NCBI GenBank assembly: GCA_033344775.1
Contig: JAWPMT010000004.1
Location: 62,001-126,000 of the forward strand
Source: Cytophagales bacterium
GTDB lineage: Bacteria > Bacteroidota > Bacteroidia > Cytophagales > Cyclobacteriaceae
DNA length: 64,000 nucleotides
Direction of reading: 5' to 3'
Shown here: positions 1-9,901 of the stretch, in pieces
Position numbering within the stretch: position 1 is the stretch's first letter
How the letters are laid out: each line of letters starts with the position of its first letter
Program-made: the position numbers and the translations under genes
Notes under the pieces: generated by a model
What the model saw: only the letters and a program-made list of their open reading frames with translations
What the model was told of the DNA's origin: nothing
Database searches by the model: none

Positions 1-1
1 G

Positions 2-901
2 TGGGTTGCCAATGTATATTACTGGGGTTTCAACCAATATATCATCCAACGAACATTGGCCGCCAAAAGTCTGAAAGAGTCTCAAAAAGGAATTGTGTTT
101 GCTGCAGCACTGAAGTTAATCATCCCGTTGATTGTGGTTATTCCGGGAATCATTGCATTTGTCATGAATTCAGATGCCTCAGGCGTGGTAGCATCAGGCG
201 TAGCTGACCCGACCTTCCTCAATCCCGAAGGTGGTATCATCAATGATAATGCAGCTCCGTGGCTGATCAAGTCATTTGTTCCTGTCGGCTTAAAAGGTCT
301 CGTATTGGCGGCTCTAGCAGCGGCGATCGTATCCTCTTTAGCTTCTATGCTCAACTCCACTGCGACCATCTTTACGATGGACATCTATAAACCTTACATC
401 AATCAAAATGCCACCGACAAACAAACGGTGAACGTGGGTAGGCTTACTGCTGCTGTTGCACTGGTATTGGCCGTGTTTATTGCTCCTGCGCTGGGAAATA
501 TTGATCAGGCATTCCAATTCATTCAGGAATACACGGGAGTAGTAAGTCCGGGCATACTAGCCGTATTCCTTACAGGACTTTTCTGGAAGAAAGCAACCAA
601 TAATGCTGCCATCTGGGGAATCCTTATCTCTATCCCAATTGCTTTGTATTTCAAGGTAGCTCCTAAAGGATGGAGTGATGCAGCCATGTTTATTGATTGG
701 CCGTTCATGCATCAAATGCTGGCTACTTGTTTGATATCCATTGCGATTATATTAGGGATCAGTCACCTTGAAGGAAAAGGAGCAGACGATGCCAAAGGCA
801 TTCCTTTGAACAAGGACCTGTTCAAAACGTCTAGCACGTTCAATATCGGTGCTATGATCGTATTGATCATTATCGCTTTTCTGTATGCATTCTTTTGGTA
901 A
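2..901 (+). CDS. Sodium/solute symporter (SSS family, SGLT-like), C-terminal part
   Basis: The frame is open from the left edge, so the N-terminus lies outside the window. About 299 residues remain. The fragment opens with an NQY-type segment followed by IIQRTLAAKS, the NQYxxQR stretch typical of SGLT-type sodium/sugar cotransporters, and is followed by about seven hydrophobic segments ending in a C-terminal membrane helix (LIIIAFLYAFFW). The family couples sodium influx to uptake of sugars or other small organic solutes across the inner membrane. The substrate cannot be read from this part. It converges with the next gene, with about 110 bases between the two stops and no clear terminator there. 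Family assignment is firm; substrate is unknown. Confidence 0.9.
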   Translation, partial: WVANVYYWGFNQYIIQRTLAAKSLKESQKGIVFAAALKLIIPLIVVIPGIIAFVMNSDASGVVASGVADPTFLNPEGGIINDNAAPWLIKSFVPVGLKGLVLAALAAAIVSSLASMLNSTATIFTMDIYKPYINQNATDKQTVNVGRLTAAVALVLAVFIAPALGNIDQAFQFIQEYTGVVSPGILAVFLTGLFWKKATNNAAIWGILISIPIALYFKVAPKGWSDAAMFIDWPFMHQMLATCLISIAIILGISHLEGKGADDAKGIPLNKDLFKTSSTFNIGAMIVLIIIAFLYAFFW

Positions 902-1009
902 AAAGTAATAATCACCAAAAGAGTCAGACAGGGATCATAAAAAAAAATTGCCTGATCTATCGTTTTGAAACCGAATGCCCATTGGCTTATTCATCATAAG
1001 AGAATTTAA

Positions 1010-2389
1010 TCATCTTATATTAAGGTTAACATTGTATTCCCTCGACATCCAGTGATTAAACTCATCTTGTAACTGTTCAATGGGCATTGCAATAGCTTCT
1101 TCTAATACGTTGACAGGATCAAAATCAGGTCCTTCAAAGATTCGAGATGGCCTTTCTTTATAAGCTTGAATCACTGATGGGATCAAATCTCGGCTATCAA
1201 AAAACATCATTAAGTGTTTAGCCATTGCATAATTCAATGCAACATCACAAGCATTGACTTCATCTTGATACTCGTCTACTGTTAAGAGTTCATCATTCGA
1301 ACCATGATACTGAAAATTACTCCAATTACCAGCTATTAAGTGTTTGATGCTAGGCATCCACTCAAATCTTTTGGCGTGCTGCCTAAGTACCGTGGTTCTC
1401 CATACCCTTTTATTGTGTCGGAGTGTGTCATTTTTCCAGTGAGATTCTTCATAAAGGCTGGCCAGCCCTTCGTCTAGCCATGCAGGAATATCTCCGATAT
1501 CGGTTCGAATCATCAAATGAAATAACTCATGCACGATTGTCCCCATACCTTGTTTAGTAGAATTTCCAAGTACACTGAGATCGGATAAGTTGGAATAACC
1601 AATATTTTCTTTGGGAATATTGATACCATGTGCGATTTGAGCCGCTTCTGCTAGTCTTTTTTTGTTTCCCATTAGATATACCGCGATTACTTTATTGGAC
1701 GGTCTTACTCCATAATACTTATAGAAGAAAGTATAAATACGCTCAAGCTCTGCTGCAGGACGCACAAAATGATTTCTCTTGACATCCCGCTTTGACGGAA
1801 GAATAAAGACAAACCTACCCTGTCCTACTACGCCAAACTTCTTAGGTAGATAGTCCTTATAATATTTTTCTGCTTCATCAAGTTCTGAAATATCAAATAT
1901 TCGTTTTGTAAGTTCTTCCTGATCAAAAGTCGGATCAAGTTGGAATTGAGACATTACTTGATCACAGTTGAAGACATAGCCCATTTTGCCCCGAACAGAA
2001 GAAGAAACATCCGCCTCTGCAAACGTGGCAGTGATGAACTCCGAGACAAAACTATTGTCAATTCGAATTTCAGCCGGTCGCGAACAGCTATTGCGGCTAG
2101 AGGTAATCAGGTTGTAGACATTGGGGTCTTTGCTGTAATCTTCCAGAATAGCATCAAAACAACGACCAGCCCTCTCAACCTCGCCTAGACAACACATCGC
2201 TAATGACAAATAATAATCTGTCATCCAGTTTTTACCATATTCCGATTCACGTACCGCGAGTGCTTCTTCAACCAACTCTGCGCATCGTTCTTCCTTTAAT
2301 AAGCGTTCAAACCTGGCGTGATCATAGTTAATTTGCGCATTAACGATCCAGCTGACAGTCAACGATAGGATTACAAGTAGACTTCTCAT
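1010..2389 (-). CDS. Secreted gluzincin-like metallopeptidase family protein
   Basis: This 459-residue protein starts with a signal peptide (MRSLLVILSLTVSWIVNAQ). The N-terminal 100 residues are helical and TPR-like. The centre carries HELFH at residues 287-291 and, 16 residues on, WLDEG with Glu307, the HExxH...E zinc-binding arrangement of gluzincin or peptidase-MA-like proteins. The C-terminal part is helical with no recognised domain. Its start overlaps the stop of the upstream membrane-protein gene by four bases (ATGA type), so the two are probably co-translated. Known of the fold: zinc proteases with HExxH plus a downstream Glu. Inferred: a periplasmic or secreted protease. No substrate can be named. 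Confidence 0.6.
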   Translation of the reverse strand: MRSLLVILSLTVSWIVNAQINYDHARFERLLKEERCAELVEEALAVRESEYGKNWMTDYYLSLAMCCLGEVERAGRCFDAILEDYSKDPNVYNLITSSRNSCSRPAEIRIDNSFVSEFITATFAEADVSSSVRGKMGYVFNCDQVMSQFQLDPTFDQEELTKRIFDISELDEAEKYYKDYLPKKFGVVGQGRFVFILPSKRDVKRNHFVRPAAELERIYTFFYKYYGVRPSNKVIAVYLMGNKKRLAEAAQIAHGINIPKENIGYSNLSDLSVLGNSTKQGMGTIVHELFHLMIRTDIGDIPAWLDEGLASLYEESHWKNDTLRHNKRVWRTTVLRQHAKRFEWMPSIKHLIAGNWSNFQYHGSNDELLTVDEYQDEVNACDVALNYAMAKHLMMFFDSRDLIPSVIQAYKERPSRIFEGPDFDPVNVLEEAIAMPIEQLQDEFNHWMSREYNVNLNIR

Positions 2390-3108
2390 GGGTTTTTCTT
2401 TGGAGGAAACATTTTATCAAACTTGTCCAAGATGTCCGAATTATCCTCCTGTGGTTTCTTGCCGGTGGCACCTCCTTGAAGTTCCAGCAGATCCAGAGAA
2501 ATAATATTTTTCGCATTTAAATAGAGAGGGGCATCTTGTACCTCCATGTCATTGTGGGTGATAATTGTGGCGAGCATCAAGATCGTCCCTAGTAGACCGA
2601 ATATCACTCCGGGAGAGCTGGAAACTACCTTAAATCGGACCATGTCTTTAGCTGAACCTTCCAATTCAGAGGGGTTTTCACTGAGTTTACCGATGATAAA
2701 TACAGATCCGACAATTGCCAAAATCATCCCTGTAAAGAACCCCAAATATTTCACATAGATACGCGACATTAGTATTTGACCTGCTTGTGAATATCTACGG
2801 TAGTAGCTTTCTTGTTCAAGTTTGGTAAGCGTAATCCATTTGAGATACCGCTCTTTGTCTTTGATATCTCTATATGTAATTGTCGCTTCCGGTAAGATTG
2901 TGCCAATAAGCGTAGAATCTCTTCTTACTTCCAGCGCTTCATTGAATTTCGTAATCTGATTGGAAGCCATAAATATGAAGCAACCAACCAGTACGGTAGG
3001 CATTAGGATCAACCATGGAAGTAATCTCTTTTGCCAATTCCAGGTCTGTAAGTCTCCGGAAGGATCGGCATTCTTACCTTCAGGTTTTTCTTGTCTATGT
3101 TGGCTCAT
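2386..3108 (-). CDS. Uncharacterised membrane protein with three predicted helices
   Basis: I do not recognise this 240-residue protein. Hydrophobic segments are visible near residues 29-48 (LLPWLILMPTVLVGCFIFM), 120-140 (YLGFFTGMILAIVGSVFIIG) and 166-185 (PGVIFGLLGTILMLATII). The loop between the first two is about 70 residues and probably periplasmic. The C-terminal 55 residues are polar and end in a Lys/Pro-rich tail. It is the first gene of a two-gene unit, because its stop overlaps the start of the HELFH metallopeptidase-like gene. That coupling suggests the two work together at the envelope, but no function can be claimed. Confidence 0.6.
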   Translation of the reverse strand: MSQHRQEKPEGKNADPSGDLQTWNWQKRLLPWLILMPTVLVGCFIFMASNQITKFNEALEVRRDSTLIGTILPEATITYRDIKDKERYLKWITLTKLEQESYYRRYSQAGQILMSRIYVKYLGFFTGMILAIVGSVFIIGKLSENPSELEGSAKDMVRFKVVSSSPGVIFGLLGTILMLATIITHNDMEVQDAPLYLNAKNIISLDLLELQGGATGKKPQEDNSDILDKFDKMFPPKKNP

Positions 3109-3356
3109 TTTAAGTCAGGTATAACTAAAACTAGAAAATCTAAAATGATTATCCTAATCTGACTTTATCAAATAACCTGAGTTATGAATGATTCTCCTAT
3201 TTATCCTAAGTGTGATATTTCTATTCGCGATATAAGCTCAATCTGAGACTCTTCTCAACATTGATTAATGCGACCTTCATCTGATTTCAGAATCATTTTA
3301 TGAATGTCCTCTTCTTTTTTGACAGAAACAAAGGAGTCTATCTAATCGGAATTGGC

Positions 3357-4682
3357 CTAAATCTCACTGACCAATCGATTACAGGTAGCCTTTTTCATGT
3401 GGTCATCAAGTTCCTGCATAAGTCCCTGAATCTCCAGAAATGTATCATCTGTATTTTCAGCGTTCTTGAGCTCATTGAAACCAATTTCATTGACCTTCTT
3501 CATAACTGTATATAGATCAAGCTTATTGATGTCTTGTGCGGGACTAAAAGCTTCCAAATCATCTTCAGAAGCCACCTGAACCAACACTCCAGCCTCTACT
3601 AAGTCAAAACAGACGTCTCGAATGAATCGATAGGGAATCTCTACTAACGCAGAGATTTCACTGAGATTAAGTGGTGGCTTGCCTTCCTTGAAGTTCTGAA
3701 CGATGTGCTTCAATACCAATAAAGTGATCTGCCATTTGTGGCTATAGCTCGGGATCATTTTTCGGTTATTGTACCGCCAACTATTGGCATTTTGCGTCGC
3801 GTAGGCATATTCCGCCCCGAACAGTACAATGGTCCAACTAAGTTGCAACCAGATCAGAAACAGGGGAAGTGCCGCGAAACTACCATAGATCGCGTTGTAC
3901 TTGGATAGAAATACCTGTCCCTGAATCCAGGCGATCTGTGTCAATTCATAAGCTGTTCCTGCCACGATACCAGCAATTAGTGCCGGCCATATCTTCACTT
4001 GTGTATTAGGGAAAATTAGGTAAAGCAGTGTCAATAAAATCCAGATCAACACATACCTTGAAAACTGAATGAGTGGCTTCAAATAGCCCAGGACTTCAAT
4101 TTCAGCGGCCAGGTGATCTAATTGCGTCACCGCGAAAGCGGTCACACTACCGGAAAGAATGATGAAAATGGGTCCGATAATGATGATCGCCAGGTAATCG
4201 GACAATTTACGCTGCCATGTCCTACTTTTTGCCTGCCAAATGTGATTGAAAGATACTTCAATATTATTCAGCAAGCGGACCACTGCATAGATGAGGAAAA
4301 CGAAACTAATTCCTGTGATCACTCCCCCATTGGCGGTTTCCAACATGCTTTTTGAAAACTCCAGGGCTTTGTCCAGCACTTCACTTTGGCCACTACCAAA
4401 AAACCGACTCAATTCCTCCGTTAGGAATTTCTCCAATCCAAAGCCTTGCGCAATACCAAAAGCCATGGCCAATACAGGCACTACCGATAACGCAGAAAAA
4501 TAAGTCAGTGCTGAGGCAGTTTCAGAAGCACGGTCTTTGCCAAATTCCAGAATGGAAATGATCAGTATCCTTAACTGCTTGTACCAAATAGCTGTCCATT
4601 TGGGCAGTGTAGACACTTTGACGTTCCAGATATCAACTTCTAAAAATTGACGGATCGATTTTATTCGGTCGTTCAGTGACAT
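3357..4682 (-). CDS. YihY/BrkB family inner-membrane protein
   Basis: The 441-residue protein matches the YihY/virulence-factor BrkB family: a soluble N-terminus, then about six hydrophobic helices between residues 45 and 300. Family-typical segments are ASALTYFSALSVVPVLAMAFG near residues 55-75 and the NAIYGSFAALPLFLIWLQLSW segment near 265-285. The C-terminal 140 residues are soluble and hydrophilic, longer than in the short family members, and look like the winged-helix-type extension found on some of them (ALVEIPYRFIRDVCFDLVEAGVL). Members were once called ribonuclease BN, an assignment since dropped; their role is unknown. The gene stands alone, with 248 bases upstream of the next stop and 350 bases before the next gene. 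Confidence 0.85.
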   Translation of the reverse strand: MSLNDRIKSIRQFLEVDIWNVKVSTLPKWTAIWYKQLRILIISILEFGKDRASETASALTYFSALSVVPVLAMAFGIAQGFGLEKFLTEELSRFFGSGQSEVLDKALEFSKSMLETANGGVITGISFVFLIYAVVRLLNNIEVSFNHIWQAKSRTWQRKLSDYLAIIIIGPIFIILSGSVTAFAVTQLDHLAAEIEVLGYLKPLIQFSRYVLIWILLTLLYLIFPNTQVKIWPALIAGIVAGTAYELTQIAWIQGQVFLSKYNAIYGSFAALPLFLIWLQLSWTIVLFGAEYAYATQNANSWRYNNRKMIPSYSHKWQITLLVLKHIVQNFKEGKPPLNLSEISALVEIPYRFIRDVCFDLVEAGVLVQVASEDDLEAFSPAQDINKLDLYTVMKKVNEIGFNELKNAENTDDTFLEIQGLMQELDDHMKKATCNRLVSEI

Positions 4683-4748
4683 AAGATCAATTTACTAGAT
4701 CAAATGTAAGACTACTTTATGAAGATGAGGTTTTTCGATGCTTCGGAA

Positions 4749-4777
4749 TTGATTTTTCCCACTTCCTTGTACATTTC
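4749..4777 (+). promoter_or_regulatory. Predicted Bacteroidota sigma-A promoter for a micro-ORF
   Basis: TTG at 4749-4751, an 18-base spacer, then TACATTTC at 4770-4777, one mismatch from TAnnTTTG. Transcription would start near 4783, about 20 bases before the ATG at 4802. It lies in the 350-base gap between two minus-strand genes but points the other way, and a strong terminator follows 90 bases on. Confidence 0.45.
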
Positions 4778-4801
4778 TACAGTAGTTTGTGTCTATAAAA
4801 T

Positions 4802-4867
4802 ATGCGAGAGCAATTAATGAAAGCGTTTGAGAGGATTCAAACGATGGCTAGCATATCCTTCGAATAA
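4802..4867 (+). CDS. Candidate 21-residue micro-ORF (or a small RNA in its place)
   Basis: ATG to TAA encodes 21 residues beginning MREQLMKAFERIQ and ending ASISFE, amphipathic in its first half. I do not recognise it. Three signs set it apart from random ORFs: a promoter-like pair ends 24 bases upstream, an A-rich stretch precedes the ATG as is usual in Bacteroidota, and an intrinsic terminator begins at the very next base after the stop. The unit is opposite in strand to both neighbours, so it is not a piece of either. It could equally be a small RNA of about 110 bases with no coding role. Confidence 0.35.
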   Translation: MREQLMKAFERIQTMASISFE

Positions 4868-4892
4868 AAAAAGGGACGTTGCATCCCTTTTT
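4868..4892. terminator. Bidirectional intrinsic terminator
   Basis: A nine-base stem AAAAAGGGA (4868-4876) pairs with TCCCTTTTT (4884-4892) around a seven-base loop, giving a U-run on either strand. It can end both the micro-ORF transcript on the plus strand and the metallophosphoesterase transcript arriving on the minus strand. Confidence 0.8.
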
Positions 4893-5032
4893 GTGTAATC
4901 ACCTGTAAAGACAACCTTTACTTAAATCGATATTAGTATCTAACCACTTCTTAAACAATTGGGAATAGAATTACCCTAACTCATCAACCTATAAGGTCTA
5001 ATTGAAGCCGTAATTGAAAGACCTTATAATTT

Positions 5033-6259
5033 TTACCCTCGCTTCAATTCGAGGATTGTAATCTCTGGAAGGATGCCGATTCTACCTGGATAGCCAATGT
5101 AACCAAAGCCACGGTTTACATAGAGATATTGCGAACCTTCCTGATACAAGTCCGCCCATTGTTTGTAGATGAACTTGGAAGGACTCCATCGAAAGTCCCC
5201 GATCTCAATTCCCAATTGCATGCCATGCGTATGTCCGGCCAGCGTGAGGTCAATATCTCCAAATTCCGGGCGGATTTGTGCATCCCAATGACTGGGGTCG
5301 TGGGACATCAATATCTTGAATGGCTGTTCTTCCATACCTTCATAAGTCTTCGCCAGATCACCGTATTTGCTGAAGCGACCGGCACCCCAGTTTTCACAAC
5401 CCATCAGTCCAATCGATTGACCATCCACGGTAACCAGTTGATTTTCATTCAGCATGATGTTCCAATCCATGAACCGATGCATTTCATGGAGTTGATTCCG
5501 ATCCTTCTGCTTTTGCTGAGGGGTCATACTGCTGTAATCGGCATAGTCATGATTTCCCATCACCGAATGCACTCCTAATGGCGCATCCAATTTCTTAAAA
5601 ATATCCAGATAATCTTTTGCTTCCTCACTTTGGTTATTCACAAGGTCACCTGTAAAACAAATGAGATCTGGCTTTTCCGCATTGACCATATCCACGCCAC
5701 CTGCGACCGCTGTTTTATTGAAAAAACTACCGGTATGAATATCCGACAATTGTGCCAAACGTATGCCATCAAACTCCTTGGGCAGATTTGGAAAAGTCAC
5801 CGTCCTGCGTCTGACCCGATAATCATGCGCTCCTGAGATGATCCCAAAACTCAGCGTCACCAATGGAACCGCTCCCGCCACTAAAGCGCCCTTGGTAATG
5901 AACTCCGACCTGGAAGGAGAAGTAGGCGAATCCCTGGTGAAAAACTGTGCCATCCAGGTAACCCCTCTTCTGATGTCATCTCCTAGTAGTACCAAAGAGG
6001 TAAAGACCTTTGCGATGAAATTGATAAAGAAGAAAGAAATGAAGAATACCCGCAGTGCCTTGAAGGCCACGGGATCCAGTTGATTATAAATGACTGCACC
6101 TCCCAGGGCAAAAATGGTCACGACCCAATAGCCCCAAAGAATCGTTTTTCTCAAAACCGGGTTGTCCGTATCTACCAATAGTTTGATAGACTGGAAGACA
6201 TAAAAGTCCAGCGCGATGTAAACACAGACGAAGAAAATCAGAAAATAAAACCTGCTCAT
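5033..6259 (-). CDS. Membrane-anchored metallophosphoesterase (YkuE/YaeI-like)
   Basis: Of 408 residues, the first 100 hold three to four hydrophobic helices. A segment at residues 116-140 (RSEFITKGALVAGAVPLVTL) resembles a further membrane or Tat-like segment, and the catalytic domain follows. The calcineurin-type metal ligands are all present: DxH (Asp173, His175), GD (Asp205), GNHD (residues 235-238), a His at 320 in MSHDP, and GHTHG at 342-346. The catalytic domain therefore probably faces the periplasm. The family hydrolyses phosphomonoesters or diesters, sometimes lipid A precursors; the substrate here is unknown. A hairpin with U-run follows about 140 bases after its stop. Confidence 0.88.
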   Translation of the reverse strand: MSRFYFLIFFVCVYIALDFYVFQSIKLLVDTDNPVLRKTILWGYWVVTIFALGGAVIYNQLDPVAFKALRVFFISFFFINFIAKVFTSLVLLGDDIRRGVTWMAQFFTRDSPTSPSRSEFITKGALVAGAVPLVTLSFGIISGAHDYRVRRRTVTFPNLPKEFDGIRLAQLSDIHTGSFFNKTAVAGGVDMVNAEKPDLICFTGDLVNNQSEEAKDYLDIFKKLDAPLGVHSVMGNHDYADYSSMTPQQKQKDRNQLHEMHRFMDWNIMLNENQLVTVDGQSIGLMGCENWGAGRFSKYGDLAKTYEGMEEQPFKILMSHDPSHWDAQIRPEFGDIDLTLAGHTHGMQLGIEIGDFRWSPSKFIYKQWADLYQEGSQYLYVNRGFGYIGYPGRIGILPEITILELKRG

Positions 6260-6405
6260 AAAGGTGAATTGAGTTCTCAGCCGATTACGCGACTGTGATG
6301 GGAAAACGATTTAAGGGAGTTTTTGTTCGTCTCTTCCGAAAATAGAGATGCTCATTGTAAGACTTATGACCAGACTAATTGTTACAAAGCATTTTCTACA
6401 GACAT

Positions 6406-6436
6406 AAAAAAAGACCTCACCGCCACCGATGAGGTC
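6406..6436 (-). terminator. Intrinsic terminator of the RND efflux operon
   Basis: Read on the minus strand, a seven-base stem GACCTCA/TGAGGTC with a ten-base loop is followed by seven U residues. It begins about 20 bases after the stop of the RND pump gene, the last gene of the operon. Confidence 0.85.
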
Positions 6437-6456
6437 CAAAACAGTAACCTAATTGT

Positions 6457-9400
6457 CTAGCTGATACCTAGTCTTCTATTAATTCTGGCAAAGCCCAGGT
6501 ACATCACTGGTACTATTACCAACGTTAAAAACGTTGCAAATGTTAGCCCAAATATGATGGTCCATGACATAGGCCCCCAGAAAATCACATTATCGCCTCC
6601 CATGTAGAAGTCTGGATCGTACATTGAAAACCACTTAAAGAAGTCAATATTAATACCAATGGCCAGCGGAACCAATCCCAAAATCGTAGTGATGGCCGTT
6701 AAAATTACAGGTCTTAGTCTGGTCTTGGCCGCTTCAATGATCGAATTGATCACTTCTTCGAAAGGTAGTTTATCAACACCCTCCGCTTCTTTCTTCCGCT
6801 TCCTGCTCAACTCGATGAAGTCAATCAATACAATGGCATTGTTTACCACAACCCCAGCCAGGGAAATGATCCCGATCATGGTCATGATCACCACAAATTC
6901 CATGTTGAAGATGATCAATCCAAGGAATACACCAATGGTACTCAACACCACAGAAGTCATGATAATGATTGGTGTCGTGACTTTATTGAACTGAGAAACA
7001 ATGATCAGGAAGATCAGGAATACCGCCAGCATCAGGGCGCCAGACAAGAATTCCATCTCTGCTGCTTGTTCTTTTTGCTCACCTCCAAACACAAATGTGT
7101 ATCCTGCAGGCATTTCAAAGTCCGCCAACAATTGCTCAATCTGCTTATTGACTTCTGTCGGATTATAACCACCCAATACATTGGAGGTGATGGAAATGAT
7201 CCGATTCAGATCCTTACGCTTCACTGAGCCATAAGTAGAACTCAACTCCGCAGTGGCTACCGATGAAATCGGCACCTGGTGGATCTTACCAGACATCTGA
7301 TCGCGGAAGGTGATGCTCTTGTTCATGAGAGCGTCCAGATCGTACCGGTACTTATCCTGAAGACGGAGCTCTATGTCATAATCGTCCTCGCCTAATTTGT
7401 ATCGAGAGATCTCTTTACCAAACAGGGAAGTTCGTACTTCATTGGCCACTGCGTAAGTAGATAAGCCAAATCGTCGTGCCTTCTCCCGATCAATATCAAC
7501 GATCAATTCAGGCTTTCCTGTTTCCAGGTCAGCTTTCAGCTTTTCGATACCCTGAATACCTGACTCATTGATCGTTTTCTTCATGCGTTCCGCAATACCA
7601 ATCAATGGCTCAATCTCAGGCCCCATCACTTCAATGGTGATCGGCTTACCTACAGGAGGACCATTCACATCTTTGGCAATTGTGATCGCTACACCCGGAT
7701 ATTCCGGAATGCCATCACGAATTTCCTGAAGGATCTCGTCAGTCATGACAATTTCACCCGTTGCAGGATCGCGCCTTTCTTTGAAATCCACGAAGTTCAC
7801 TACAATCTTAGATTTGTTTGGTGTAGAGCTTTGCCCAAACGCACTCTGATCTTGTGGATCGGCAGTATCCTCTCCTACTTTGGTAATAATGGACTCGACC
7901 ATGAAGTCATACTTGTCCATCATATCAATAACTTTATCTTCTACCTCCAGGGTAAACTCATTGGTCTTTTTGATGTCTGTCCCCACCGGCATCTCAATGA
8001 ATACATTGATGTATTTCGGCATGTTCTCCGGGAAGAAAAGCACCTTCGGTGGGAATATCTCCATGAGTTTGAAGGAAAGCATCAATAGACCAACCGTTCC
8101 TCCGAAGAAAAAGATTGGTTTCCACCCACCTAAAGCAAAGGTCAGCGTCTTGGAATAGATGTTTTCCAGCCAAGGTAAGAATCCTCTTTGGAACCTCTTT
8201 GATAGAGGTGTCAACACATAAGTATCTGCCAGGATGATTACACCCAGGATGAGCAATAAGTTACCAAAAGAAGTATTACCTGAAAAAATCAGCGCTGCAC
8301 CAACGATAATTAAACCTCCAGAAATCAGCCACATGCGCGTGTAATTGACTTGCTGTCCATCTTTGGTCACTCGCATGAAAGAAGAGATCAGTACCGGGTT
8401 GATCACCAATGCCACGAATAAGGAAGATGCCAGGGTAATCATTACTCCAAGTGGCAGGTATCCCATGAACTCACCCATCAGGCCTGGCCACAATGCTAAA
8501 GGTAAGAAAGCTGCCAATGTGGTCGCTGTAGAAGCAATGATCGGCATGGCCACTTCACCTACTCCTTTTCTTGTCGCCGCAAGCGGGCTTAGCCCCTCTT
8601 CCATCAGTCGATAGACGTTCTCCACTACCACAATCCCATTGTCCACAAGCATCCCAAGCGCCAGAATAAGCGAGAACAGGATCATCATGTTCACTGTGAT
8701 ACCGAAGATTCCCAGAATATTGAAGGCAATGAACATGGATAGTGGAATCGCAATTCCTACGAACAAGGCGTTTCTGGTTCCTAAGAAGAAAAGCAATACC
8801 AAGACCACCAGGATAACACCGGAAATGATGTTGTTTTCCAAACTGGAAACCATCTCTTTCACAAAGGTGGACTGGTCATTCGTTCTGGAGATCACCAGGT
8901 CTTTTGGCAGCCGATCCTCCAGGTCCTTCATGGTTGCATTGATCTTTTCTGTCGCGATCAACATGTTTTCGCCACTACGTTTGATGATATCTACAGAAAC
9001 TACCGGCTTCTTTTCCAGACGGGCAAAAGACTCCTTTTCTACATAATCAAAATCGATCTTCGCGATATCACTGAGGTAAACGATCCGATCATTTTCGGTC
9101 TTCACCACAATTTCATTCATCTGCTGTGGATCGGTGAACTCACCAATCACACGGATCGATCTTCGGATACCATCATCCAGGATATTACCACCAGACAGGG
9201 TCACGTTCTCCGCAGACACAGCATTCTCAATATCAGCGAAAGTGACATTCCTGGCCTCCATCTCATAAGGATCCACCATGATCTTCACGGCTTTCTCCTC
9301 CACTCCACGGATCTCAACTTTGGAGATCTCTTTGATTTTCTCAATCTCATCTTCAATGATTTCAGCGAATCGCTCCAACTCCGCTACAGTATAGTTTCCA

Positions 9401-9876
9401 GACAGGTTGAGGTTCATCACCGGAAATTCCGAGAAGTTCAGTTCAAACACATCCGGGTCCTGAGGCAAATCAGATGGTAAAGAAGGTTTGGACTTATCGA
9501 CCGCATCCTTCACTTTTTGTAAAGCATCTTCAATCGAAATATCCGGCTGAAATTCTACAATTACAGTAGAGTAATCCTGTACAGATGTCGATTTGATCTC
9601 ATCTACTTCCGAGATCAGGTTGATCTCTCTTTCCAGTTCCCTGGTTACCAGGTTTTCGATATCCACCGGTGAGTTTCCGGGGTAAGGTGTACCGACATAA
9701 ACAATCGGCTGCTCAATTTCCGGGTAGCTATCCTTTGGTAAAGCCTGATACGTTGCCGCTCCAAGGATAACGATCAGTACCGTCAGGAAGTAAACCGTAT
9801 TTCTATTTTTCAGCGAGAAGGAGGTCAGGGGAAATTCCTTGTCCACCTGCTGTTTTTCATTTATTTCTTCAGACAT
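6457..9876 (-). CDS. RND family efflux pump, inner-membrane permease
   Basis: At 1,139 residues this has the length and plan of AcrB/MdtB-type proton-driven pumps. There is a cytoplasmic N-tail, TM1 near residue 27 (NTVYFLTVLIVILGAAT), a large porter domain, TM2-6, a second porter domain, and TM8-12. TM4 carries LGMLVDNGIVVVENVYR, the segment holding the proton-relay Asp. An extra hydrophobic stretch between TM6 and TM7 (near residues 515-560) is longer than in Escherichia coli AcrB but common in Bacteroidota members. The C-terminal half includes an insertion near residues 1075-1090 (NIDFFKWFSMYDPDF) in a periplasmic loop. It lies 25 bases after the adaptor gene and completes a TetR-channel-adaptor-pump operon, so drug or toxic-compound export is the likely role. 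Confidence 0.95.
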   Translation of the reverse strand: MSEEINEKQQVDKEFPLTSFSLKNRNTVYFLTVLIVILGAATYQALPKDSYPEIEQPIVYVGTPYPGNSPVDIENLVTRELEREINLISEVDEIKSTSVQDYSTVIVEFQPDISIEDALQKVKDAVDKSKPSLPSDLPQDPDVFELNFSEFPVMNLNLSGNYTVAELERFAEIIEDEIEKIKEISKVEIRGVEEKAVKIMVDPYEMEARNVTFADIENAVSAENVTLSGGNILDDGIRRSIRVIGEFTDPQQMNEIVVKTENDRIVYLSDIAKIDFDYVEKESFARLEKKPVVSVDIIKRSGENMLIATEKINATMKDLEDRLPKDLVISRTNDQSTFVKEMVSSLENNIISGVILVVLVLLFFLGTRNALFVGIAIPLSMFIAFNILGIFGITVNMMILFSLILALGMLVDNGIVVVENVYRLMEEGLSPLAATRKGVGEVAMPIIASTATTLAAFLPLALWPGLMGEFMGYLPLGVMITLASSLFVALVINPVLISSFMRVTKDGQQVNYTRMWLISGGLIIVGAALIFSGNTSFGNLLLILGVIILADTYVLTPLSKRFQRGFLPWLENIYSKTLTFALGGWKPIFFFGGTVGLLMLSFKLMEIFPPKVLFFPENMPKYINVFIEMPVGTDIKKTNEFTLEVEDKVIDMMDKYDFMVESIITKVGEDTADPQDQSAFGQSSTPNKSKIVVNFVDFKERRDPATGEIVMTDEILQEIRDGIPEYPGVAITIAKDVNGPPVGKPITIEVMGPEIEPLIGIAERMKKTINESGIQGIEKLKADLETGKPELIVDIDREKARRFGLSTYAVANEVRTSLFGKEISRYKLGEDDYDIELRLQDKYRYDLDALMNKSITFRDQMSGKIHQVPISSVATAELSSTYGSVKRKDLNRIISITSNVLGGYNPTEVNKQIEQLLADFEMPAGYTFVFGGEQKEQAAEMEFLSGALMLAVFLIFLIIVSQFNKVTTPIIIMTSVVLSTIGVFLGLIIFNMEFVVIMTMIGIISLAGVVVNNAIVLIDFIELSRKRKKEAEGVDKLPFEEVINSIIEAAKTRLRPVILTAITTILGLVPLAIGINIDFFKWFSMYDPDFYMGGDNVIFWGPMSWTIIFGLTFATFLTLVIVPVMYLGFARINRRLGIS

Positions 9877-9901
9877 TGCTTTAGATCATTAAGCGTTGGC
9901 A

